A DNA stretch of 41,087 bases from Ophioceras dolichostomum (Eukaryota; Ascomycota; Sordariomycetes; Magnaporthales; Ophioceraceae), in assembly GCA_003049485.1 (NCBI GenBank), contig PYST01000346.1, positions 1-41,087 of the forward strand, written 5' to 3'. The notes beneath the pieces are model-generated. The model did no database searches, was not told the origin of the DNA, and saw nothing but the letters and a program-made list of their open reading frames with translations. The translations under genes and the position numbers were made by a program. Shown here one piece after another: positions 32,097 through 41,087 of this stretch. Within the stretch, counting starts at the first letter, position 1. Every line of letters begins with the position of its first letter.

Positions 32097-33309
32097 TGCG
32101 GATTGACTCCGACCTGTGTGAACATCAACTCTGCCCTAGTTTAATCGGATGCTGTCATCGAATCGATCTCGCTTCGTTGAGTGGCATTTAAAAGACCATA
32201 CATACATCATCCGCTCTACGGCCACTATAAACACCACGATTTCATCCGCCTAATGTCTCGCACCATAGCAAAAGCTTCGTAAATACTCCATAGATTCTTA
32301 TACTCGATTTTCACGACTTGCTATCATAGTCCTGCACCGGCCTGTCTCGGTGGGCTGCACGCACGAACAAGTGTCAATGATGTACGAGCAAGCTCATTAG
32401 AACAATCGTTCCCTAGGAGCCTTCAGGAATACGAGTTGACAACTAGATTGAGAGCGGGAGAAGTAGCAGAACTATCTGGGATACATTTGTCAGGCACTAT
32501 CCTATTGTGCAGCTTTCTAACCAGGCCATCACGAGCACTATTGCTCCATCCCCAAACCCTAGCTCTCTCCGACTGGTCGCTTGGAGTCTGGCTTGACTGT
32601 ATTAGCACTTGTATGGACACGCAGGCACATAGACATACGCACCCCCAGTCTCGCGAGCCCGTCATATAGTATAGATCCCTGCCATCGCCCAAATAGTATC
32701 GATCGTCGTAGCCGAGAACAACGCGTTACTGTTCGGCTCTTCACACCAAGCCCCTCATAGAAATCCCCAATCCAAGTTCCGACCTGGGACTTCCCATGGC
32801 CCGTTATACTGCTCATGGGTCTTCGAAATAAAGCTGTGCTGCGTATGGTTGAGAGCAGCGGGGAGAGTCGGTCTGGGCTTAGCACGTCTTCCTAGTACCT
32901 AGAAAACTGAGGGTCATCCGCGAGCTTTAATAAGTGTTGTATCAATGTGTTCCCTGCCGTCCGACTGAGACCAACGAGTGGCCATTCACAATGTACGGAC
33001 CAAGACAGAAACCACACCCCCAGAGAGTTGCAGCCCTCGAATGAGACCGTGATTAGACGCGGGCAAGGGCGGTTTTAGTCCCATTTGGAGAATCCGAGAA
33101 GATCAGTGGGACAGGAGAACGAAGTCGCCGCCAAGATCGGCGGTGCGCGAGGCTCCAGCCCCGACATGGTTCTCTCCCTGGTCAGCCGGGAAGGTCCAAA
33201 AACGAGGAAGAGAACTTCTCTCGTGGCCACATAGATAGAGGGTCAAGGATTTTAGAGCTCCTGAAAACTGAAGCTCCGAGACAAGCCTATGTAACAGTTC
33301 TCAAGAAAC

Positions 33310-33627
33310 TCAGACGTCATGAACGACCATCACCCCTTGGAGCAATATCTGTAGCACTAGCAAGGTAACACACAGTAATAGAAGCCATGTCACCGGCGTT
33401 GCATTTCTTACCAGAGTGAGTGTTTCTGCACGTCCAGATATGCCTCGGTTAGGTCGCAATATCTGAGCAAATAATGCGCGCAAGTTTACTATCAGCCGTT
33501 GGAAGGCGAAGCGAGCTTGATGGAGCTTGTTTGCCTCTTCATTAATATCCCACCCATATACTTGGAGCAAGCGACACACAGAGCGGGCTGGCGTCGGGCA
33601 TTTTACCAATATTAGAGTCCCTGTCAC
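33310..33627 (-). pseudogene. Possible C-terminal fragment of a membrane protein
   Basis: About 105 codons with protein-like composition (LLQVYGWDINEEANKLHQ, FAFQRLIVNLRALFAQ) end in a hydrophobic helix (VTWLLLLCVTLLVLQILL). There is no ATG at the start. An acceptor-like GTGACAG directly precedes it, so it could be the last exon of a gene or a relic. I do not recognise the family. Confidence 0.28.
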
Positions 33628-35823
33628 ATGCCGTTACCCGCTGGCTGCTGGCCGCCATTTCAGACCCCGAAGCGAGCCTCTTGTGGCGAGAGTGGCGACT
33701 ACCACCTAACTTAGGAAACAAAACCTAGGTAGGGCTGCTCACGAGTGTCCGAGTATGGACGTTGATATTGCGGGGGCATACTGGCGGTACGTCTACTACG
33801 GGTGCCAGTGTTCTTATGCTCTTAGGAAGGGCACGTCACCGTAGGATCACGACGCCGGCTAAGTACGAAGCGTGAAAACACTCTGAGTGATGCAATTTGA
33901 GTGGTTGTAAGAGAAGATGGATGAGAGAATGACTCCGGGTTAGGTCGATAGGGTCCAAAGGAGAGAAGCGCGTCGGGGTCAAACGCGTTAGGAGAGATCC
34001 CCAACGGCATTGCTGCCGCACCCAGTTCCAACCCGACGAAGAAATTAAACCAAGAGGCTTATGTTCCCAAGCTGCCAGTCGCCCAGTCTGGCCGTAAAAG
34101 GAGTCTCGCCAGGATCTCATGACATTTGCCAGGGCAAAGGGGGAAGATGATGCGGACGGAGAAGTACTAGTACCCTATACCCTCCGATTACCTAGATACT
34201 CTCATGAGCAAAAAAAGAGAAGAAAAAAAAAATCCGAGTGGAAGGATCTGCCACGCTCGGTTAGCTAAGGTCCATATATTGCGAGGCGAACTCTGAAAGG
34301 TGGGTAGCAGTGACAGCAGACCACGACATACGAAGTCCCTGTTTAGATAAATATTGAGCCGGCAGGTCTGTAGCCAGTCACATCACACGTATTCGGGATG
34401 ACGATATCTGGCAAGCCATATCGTCTGGGTGAGGGTGGACCCGGCCGCAATATGGGACGGGCAGCGCCGGCTAATTACCCCAGATTTACCGGAGACTTTA
34501 GACGACCCCCGGATCCGGATTTGCGGCCGAGAAAGGCCCTGCATCGTCTTTCTGGCTACTTTCTTAAATAACAGCTCCAATGTTTAGTCTCGGCAGCTGA
34601 TGATGGGACGTCGTCAAAAAAGAGGTTCAACTGTTGCGTCCCATCCTTCCGGCTACACTCATGCTTTACAGCCCGGCTGGCCCGGTTGCCGGCGGGCGTT
34701 GCCACCAGGAGATGTCCTCCCTCTTCCGTGGACAAACCTGGAACTCCCACCCAAGCTCGAAATCAGGCGCAGGCCCCGGAGCGCAAAGGATGGCTTCTTT
34801 CAATGTTGTGGGACTAAGATCCTCTTCCCGAGCCCTCCCTCGCTTGGGGAATTTTGTTTTGTTTCCGTCTTCTTGCGGACCCGAACCCACTTGCTCACCT
34901 CCTTTACCGACTTTGACGCATGCACCTCGCCTGCACCCCAGACTCCAGCTGTCCCTCTAAATTAGGTGGCTTCCATTCTTCTCTGCCGTGACACGTCTTC
35001 TCTCTGACCTCACTCACTCGTCGCTGCCCACCCTCCCTCGCTTGCGCAGATTTCCAACTTCGATGGTACCTTGTTACTACTGATCAGGCTCTGAGATAGA
35101 GAGATAGAGGTCAGGTGAATGATGCGAGAGTGGCCTCAGACCCCACAACGTCGGAACCGAGCCTGTGTGTACGTGGAGGCAGAGATCTCAGTGGGAATAA
35201 GGTTCGATGTGCCGGCCAAAAAGCACCGAAAAAAAGACGCTCTTTCGAAGTTATTGATAGCACTTCCGTGATATTTGCCGGCTGCTCGTCTAAAGTCCCT
35301 CCCAACAAAACCCTAGCTGCACCAATCTATTCGGTGGCTACCTGACTTACGCGGCTCCTATAGCGGCTCCTGCGCTTTGGCGACTTCACAATGACTGCCT
35401 GGCCTATCGCCGGGACTCACTCTCACTCTCGCCGCCGAAAACGGCAACTTTCACCTTGGCGCACTAACTGCTGACCCAAAGAATGAGCGATTCGAGTGGA
35501 ACTTGCAATATCACAGCGCCCATTATGAGACCGGGAAACGGCTACTATCCGTGAGAAGACTTACGTGCGTGCAGGTGTGCTAGCTTAGCGCTGGGCTGAT
35601 AATAAACATCGCAGCCCTCATATTTGACTTGCCCAGTCCGCCGCCCACCCCCTTTCTCTCATACCCGTTCTTGTCGCTCATTGCCTTGCGTTCCCGTCCG
35701 ACTTGGCACCACACCGCCCGCCCGCAAGCCACCTCCGTCGTGGTTCAACACCCTCATCAACCCTCATTGGGTGAAATCGGGCTACAAAACACCAAGCGCA
35801 ACACAGCGTCTCCCCTTGACGCG

Positions 35824-37787
35824 ATGGTGAACTTCTCCCCATTGGCCTGGCTCAGCCTTGGGCTCGCCGGGCTGGCATGCGGCCAGAGCACCCAGCCAGA
35901 CGCGCTTAAGCAGCTCGAGACCAAGGGTCAGGCTGCGCTCGAGGCTCGGCTGGCCAAGTCGACGACCTGCACGAAGGCCAAGCTGAGGATCCGCAAGGAG
36001 TGGTAAGTAGACGAGTGAGGGTATTACCTCAAAATCAGTCGAGAACTGGATTACGCCCAAGAATCTGCCTTAGCCTGCGTCGGGGAGTAGACCTATGGCT
36101 CCGCAGACAAGGAGGGACACTCTACACAAGGTATGATGAGCTGACGGGGGCTGATCTCACGTACAATAAAAACAGGGGCGATGTCTCGAAAGGAGAGAGG
36201 AGAGCGTATGTCCGCAGTGTCCTATGCCTCTTGGAGAAGCCGTCCAAGATTCCCGCGGCAAAATGCCCCGGCTGCAAGTCGCGGTACGATGACTTTGTGG
36301 CTGTTCACGTCAACCAGACGATGTCGATCCACGGCACTGTGAGCAACACGCCTGCCTACCCGCCCTGTCTCCGGGGCCACCTCGCACCCCATGAGATTGA
36401 GTCTATCCGAGCAGCATTGCTGGACGATCGAAACACTGTACTGACTTCAGAACCTTCTCCCAGGGCAACTTCCTGTCATGGCACAGGTACTATACATGGG
36501 CATATGAGACTGTACGTTTACAATCCACACGCGAAACCTCAACACAGCAACCCAACGAACCACCAAATTGGCCAGGCCAATCAACTGCCGGAAACTAACC
36601 AACTATGCCTACTTACGCAGGCCCTGAGAGACGAGTGCGGCTACAACGGTACCCAGCCGTACTGGGACTACGGGAGATGGGCCCAGGACCCCCTCACGTC
36701 CCCGATCTTCGACGGCAGCGACACCAGCCTGTCGGGCAACGGCAAGCTAATAGCCAACTCGGCCGCAATGCTGATTCCGGCCGGCAACGGTGGTGGATGT
36801 GTTGAGACCGGTCCTTTCAAGAAGTTAGTTGTGCTTCAGATTCCTTTACCCCTAATTAAACCCCTACCAGACATTCTCTTTTATTTGTCGGTGTCGAACG
36901 CCGAGAAGGATCAGACTTCAAACGAGGATCCAAGCTGACATGACTTAAAACCCATTATCAAGCATGACCGTCTACCTTGGGTAAGCACTCGAATCGTCGC
37001 CGCCGCCGGCCCCCAACCACAGAAACGGCTTAATCCCCTGTAGCCACTCACCCCAATCTCAGGCTCAGCTAACCCCTTTCGTGTCGTCACCAGCCCGATG
37101 TCCCCAGCGATAACCCCCGCCCCGGCCCGGAACCCGCGCTCCGACGGCCTCGGCGCGAACCCGCGGTGCCTGCGGCGCGCCATCTCCAACGCCCTGACGT
37201 CGAGGTACGGCCGCACGCAGGACATGGTGCAGCTCATCACGGGCAGCGCCAACATCGGCACCTTCCAGAACACGATGCAGGGCCAGGGTGCCGGCACGCT
37301 GGGCATCCACATGGTCGGGCATTTCACGATCAATGGGGATCCCGGTGGCGATTTTTATATCTCTCCCAACGTATGTGTTGTCTCCGTTACCTATCTCCAT
37401 GCACACAGATCTTCCTGCTGGTACGACGTCAAGTCAACATGGGCTTGGCCCGACTTGCAGAAACCGGGATCACCATCTCCTATCTACCCAGCTTCCTCAA
37501 GGCATTACTGACTGATTCGACTTCATCTATCTGTCTAGGACCCCGCCTTCTGGGTCCACCACGGAATGATCGACCGCCTCTGGACGATCTGGCAGTCGCA
37601 GGACCTCGAGAAGCGCCTGAACGTCATCCAGGGCGGCACCAGCATGTCGGGCTTCAGCACGAGGCAGCAGAGCCTGGACGATATCGTCGACCTCGGATAC
37701 GTCGAGCCGGCGCCCGCCACGAAGGCGTACAAGATCAGGGATCTAGTCAGTATTGTTGATGGGCCTCTTTGTTATATGTATGAGTAG
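35824..37787 (+). CDS. Secreted tyrosinase (type-3 copper), seven exons
   Basis: Exons are 35824-36002, 36176-36338, 36464-36511, 36621-36823, 36963-36980, 37094-37370 and 37539-37787. All introns are GT-AG, and the join gives 378 aa with no phase conflict. A signal peptide (MVNFSPLAWLSLGLAGLACG) is present. The CuA ligands are His104 (VAVH), His112 (SIHGT) and His121 (FLSWHRYY). The CuB ligands are His276 and His280 (GIHMVGH) and His304 (DPAFWVHHGMID). All six copper ligands are present, so catalytic activity (oxidation of phenols to quinones, as in melanin formation) is expected. It is shorter than intracellular fungal tyrosinases and lacks their long C-terminal cap, matching the short secreted class. 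Exon 5 is only 18 nt. No linked pigment genes are seen. Confidence 0.94.
36963..36980 (+). other. 18-nt micro-exon of the tyrosinase gene
   Basis: Flanked by AG (36961-36962) and GTAAGC (36981). It encodes most of NMTVYLG, a segment conserved in fungal tyrosinases; skipping it would delete exactly six residues without a frameshift. Confidence 0.8.
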
Positions 37788-39462
37788 GTAGGTACCTAGG
37801 TAAATTGCGGGAACCCACCTCTGTTTTGTGAGTGGCTAAGTCAGAGGAAGGGGAGAAACCGGTAGAGTGGGGTGGAGGGGGGAAGGGGGTTTCTCTCAGA
37901 AGGAGGAGGTGGAGGGGGAACGAAGTGGCGCGTTCAGGGGTACGAGGAGAACAGAGCAGATCAGCCTTGGGAGAATGCTACCTACCCTGTTGAAGGGAAG
38001 AAGGCTTTGTGGGGATGGTGACGGGGATGAGCTTCGCATATTTCTTGGCTTGCAATCTAGGTACCTAGTGCGGCTCTGCTTCGAGATTTTGTTTGTTTGG
38101 ACACTCGTCTCTTCAACAAGGACGGACAAGCATCAGAGCCCAGAGTGTATACACTGTTGTGGAGCCAACTTCGCTGGTGAATACGAACAATCTGATAACC
38201 AGAGGGGATGAGACATCGGTACTTTCTGTACGTTGTCCAAGAAAGATCTCAAGGTCGACTCTACCTAGACAAACCAGGCACAAGCACAAGTACAGCGCCG
38301 CGGGACCTCAAAACCAACAGCTCTTTTCGGTTGCCCCGATTCCAATCTCGGCAGGCCGGTTAGCCATCAGGCAGAGTCTGCGTGTCGAGCGCAGAGACAG
38401 ACCCCACTGGATGGGCGAACGCTGTGCCACACAATGCCACTCAGCATTGCACCAATAAATGCCATATACAACATCGAAATTTCATTGAATTTGATGACCT
38501 CAAATAATGAATTGGATGTCTGGCTGACATGTCACTGTGCGACCTCCAAGCCGATCAATTGATCTCTTCTTCGCCGTATTTGTTCTCAGCTTCCTCTCTG
38601 TCGTACATCTGCATGTCTGCCCGTTATGTGCACTGATGATGTTCGGCATTCCACCAGCCAACAGCATGCACTGTAGGGCTGGGTGGCGCATCCAACAGCG
38701 GTCACCCGAATGAAGGCTGGGGCGCTAAGCTTAAAAATAGCGCTTTATGGAGGTGTGGGGAGAGCGCCCCAGCCCGGAGCCCCAACGGCCAGCAGCCCAG
38801 CCTGCAGCGCTGCGATTTGTTTGGATCGGCGGAACCAAGGTGCAGGGGAGCCTGTCGGTTTTCCTCCGATCCTGCCCCGTTCCCGATGGACGCCCCCCCA
38901 AACCAGCCAATTGCGGCATCAAGACAGCCAGGTCCAATACCCGTTTAGGGCTGCACACAACCTCGTATTTGGAGGGGGGCGGCATTCTCGTGGTGAGCTG
39001 GCAGGAGTTCGCCCCTGGCGATCGCCGAGATCACCGTGTGCTACTCGCTCCTTCAAGTAATTGACTCCATTCAGTGCGAGTATGCCAAGGCTTGTCTTTC
39101 CGAAAGAATGGCAGGGTTTGTTTGGGGGCTGCTTGCTGCCTGACCTGACGGTTCCTTCCTTCCTTCCATCACCATCAGATGAATGACAAAAGCATAGGTG
39201 CTTTAAAGGCTCTCTTCCCCTTCTTGGGACGGTGAATGGGGCAGGAGCAAACGGAGGACAGACAGCTCTTGATCGCTCGCTCGCTTGCCTGAATTCCGTC
39301 CCGCTCATCTCATCAACCGCTCGCTTCCCAGCAGCCGGATCCGATCTCCTCCAAACACTCATACCTAATCAATCCAGAGGCAGGACGATCCGAAAATTCT
39401 CTTGGAGTTATTCCCTACCTACCGTACCTAACATCCTACCTTCTCGTCAACCCGTATCGACA
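37788..39462. other. 1.7-kb intergenic region
   Basis: 3' flank of tyrosinase and promoter of the G1-like gene. It holds TAGGTAGGTACC-type motifs at 37786-37800 and CTACCTACCGTACC at 39414-39427 near the downstream start. No convincing gene. Confidence 0.45.
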
Positions 39463-40425
39463 ATGAAGATCGCCGCTCTTTCGGTAGCAGCCTTCCGGGT
39501 CAGCGCCGCAAGCGCCGCGGCACTTAACTCCGTGCCGTCGTTCCGGCCAGCCTCCCACCAGGTGATCCGGGACCTCCCCCAGCACAGCAGCGACTCAAGC
39601 GTCATCCAAGGCCGCCTCCTCCTAGACAGCACCGCCTCCTCAGGATCATCATCGTCATCATCATCATCGCCAAACATCGCAGCGCGGGACGCCAACTCCG
39701 TCCTCGGCGGCGCCGTAGTCAGCTACCCCGGCATCCAGTCCGCAACCGGCACGTTCATCGTCCCCGAAGCGCGCCAGCCCACCACCGGCCCGACCGCCCA
39801 CCTACCCATCACCTTCGCGGCCTCCTTCTGGGTCGGCATCGACGGCATCTCGTGCACGACGGCCTCCCTGCGCGGCGGCGTCGACATCTTCTGGGACCCC
39901 GCCGGCCCCACCTACAACGCGTGGTACCAGTTCGCGCCCGCGTCCTCCTCCGACTTCGTCCTGCCCGTCTCTGCCGGCAACGTCGTGCGCATCACCACCA
40001 CTTCCGACAGCAGCGCCACCTCGGGCGCCGTGACGATCGAGAACCTGTCTACGGGCGCCAGCGCGACGCACAGCTTCGCGGCTTCCACAGCGCCGCTGTG
40101 CCGCAGCGAGGCCGCCTGGGCCGTCCACGACTTCGTCCTCGAGTCCGGCCCGCCCGGCATGCCTGTGCCGCTCGCCAACTTCTCGGCAGTCGCCTTCGAC
40201 GACGCGTCCGCCAGGGCTGACGGAGACGTCCCCGTCAGCCTGGAGGCGGCCACCGTGCTGAACATCAACCAGCCCGCGCAGGGCGGGCGGCTGACGGACT
40301 GCACCAAGACGTCCGTCGACTCGGTGGTGTGCGGGAGGGTGGTCGGTGCTGCCAGCAGCGGTGGTGACTGGACCCCGACCCCCCGTCGTGTCAGGACCCC
40401 GGTCGATCGTATGCTGAGGTCCTAG
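39463..40425 (+). CDS. Eqolisin-like (peptidase G1/A4 family) secreted protein, catalytic residues missing
   Basis: Single exon, 320 aa, with a strong start (CACAATGAAG region at 39463) and signal peptide (MKIAALSVAAFRVSAASAAA). A propeptide-like Ser-rich region precedes the beta-sandwich domain: YPGIQSATGTFIVPE at 88-102, ASFWVGIDGISC at 120-131, AWYQFAP at 153-159, VTIENLSTGASATHSF at 190-205 and PLCRSEAAWAVHDF at 211-224. In active eqolisins the dyad is Gln (LQTGVD) and Glu (AEW...VEDF). Here the corresponding positions read LRGGVD (Arg137) and AAW...VHDF (Ala218, His222). The fold is therefore recognisable but the protein is predicted to be catalytically inactive. A role in binding or inhibition is possible but unproven. 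Residues after about 290 form a basic tail. Confidence 0.88.
   Translation: MKIAALSVAAFRVSAASAAALNSVPSFRPASHQVIRDLPQHSSDSSVIQGRLLLDSTASSGSSSSSSSSPNIAARDANSVLGGAVVSYPGIQSATGTFIVPEARQPTTGPTAHLPITFAASFWVGIDGISCTTASLRGGVDIFWDPAGPTYNAWYQFAPASSSDFVLPVSAGNVVRITTTSDSSATSGAVTIENLSTGASATHSFAASTAPLCRSEAAWAVHDFVLESGPPGMPVPLANFSAVAFDDASARADGDVPVSLEAATVLNINQPAQGGRLTDCTKTSVDSVVCGRVVGAASSGGDWTPTPRRVRTPVDRMLRS
39645..39669 (+). repeat. Trinucleotide repeat encoding poly-Ser
   Basis: TCA/TCG units in the propeptide region encode a Ser run (residues about 62-69). Confidence 0.8.
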
Positions 40426-41087
40426 GAAAGGGCTGCCGAGAGACTGGGTTTCAGGATCGTGGTGGCTTTTGCAGTGTTGATACTGATAAATTACGCCATG
40501 TTTTTCGGATGGCTCGCTTGGGATGCGATATTTAGGTGATTTAATTTCTTTTTGTTCTCTGCTCTTCGGTCATCATCAGCGCATCATCGTCATCATCATC
40601 ATCATCCAAAGGGGGTTGGCAAACAAAAGGACCAGCGGTTTTTTGTCTAGTTAATTATTGGATTAATAGCGGCTTGGTTTTGGAACATGCTTTCGGGGCA
40701 TCCTTTTCTGTGCCATTTACCCAGCGAGTCCCTACTACGGGAGGGTTTGACCTAGCCGGCGTTAAAGGGAACCGAAACAGCGATCTTGAGAGCAGTCAAT
40801 ACCAGGAACAGTCAGTCACTTCATTGACATATGACTGAATCAGCGCTTCCAGGCTTCCTGCTTTTGTCCCAGTAGGTATATGAGCGGACCCAATGTTGTG
40901 AATATTGGGGAATATTGGGGAAAGTCTGCGTCGACAGAGCTGGACATGGTGCGACGCTGGCGTCCTCGTGATGACTGCTCGCTGCACGGAATCTCGCCGA
41001 TCACGGATGAAAATCATGGTGGCTTGCCTCTATCTCCTGTCACTTCCCACCTCTTCCCGCCTCTCGTGCTACTCCAAGCTCGTGCCC
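40426..41087. other. 3' flank of the G1-like gene
   Basis: Noncoding, with a CAT/CATCGT microsatellite at about 40571-40606 and a duplicated GAATATTGGG at 40898-40919. No gene seen. Confidence 0.5.

Larger units (their letters stand above)
30396..35823. other. 5.4-kb gene-poor region
   Basis: Shared upstream region between amidase (reverse) and tyrosinase (forward), unusually long for this window. From about 31.6 to 34.6 kb the base composition is more AT-rich and codon-like bias is absent. It contains a (TC)n tract (32076-32096) and an A-rich run (34209-34230). The only protein-like piece is the reverse-strand ORF at 33310-33627. I see no terminal repeats or transposase motifs. Confidence 0.45.

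Noticed and set aside
1..41087. tRNA, rRNA, CRISPR array or intact transposon
   Set aside because: I found no B-box-containing tRNA-like segment, rRNA sequence, regularly spaced direct repeats, or terminal repeats with a transposase or polymerase ORF.

Overview
This window comes from a filamentous ascomycete (Pezizomycotina, probably Sordariomycetes). The genes carry short GT-AG introns of roughly 50-170 nt. The gene content is fungal: a HET-domain gene, an esterase-NACHT-ankyrin NLR gene, a deuterolysin (M35), a secreted tyrosinase, an amidase-signature enzyme, an eqolisin-like (G1) protein and a mucin-like one-pass membrane protein. I see no bacterial or phage features, no rRNA or tRNA, and no intact transposon.

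Layout. 1-3.8 kb: four poorly conserved genes arranged as two divergent pairs, A1(-)/B1(+) and A2(-)/B2(+). They look like a tandem duplication of one pair, and the second B copy is broken. 5.0-6.3 kb: a three-exon Cys-rich protein. 7.0-8.9 kb: a Cys-rich/SR-repeat protein with a problematic 5' end. 9.5-12.4 kb: a decayed HET gene. 13.6-14.8 kb: an MDR oxidoreductase. 15.3-16.5 kb: deuterolysin. 19.0-19.6 kb: a membrane-anchored protein resembling the deuterolysin propeptide. 19.8-23.4 kb: a decayed NLR gene. 24.6-26.1 kb: a mucin-like membrane protein. 28.3-30.4 kb: a secreted amidase whose intron uses a GC donor. 30.4-35.8 kb: a gene-poor stretch. 35.8-37.8 kb: a seven-exon tyrosinase. 39.5-40.4 kb: a G1-peptidase-like secreted protein that lacks both expected catalytic residues.

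How the genes fit together. The self/non-self recognition genes (HET and NLR) are both inactivated, while the secreted enzymes and metabolic genes between and beside them have clean open frames. The NLR carries five in-frame stops as well as two frameshifts, which is hard to explain as indel sequencing error alone. The window therefore reads as a conserved secretome/metabolic neighbourhood interspersed with fast-decaying allorecognition genes and a fast-evolving duplicated pair of unknown genes. No operon-like cooperation is evident. Deuterolysin, the G1-like protein, tyrosinase and amidase are all predicted to be secreted.
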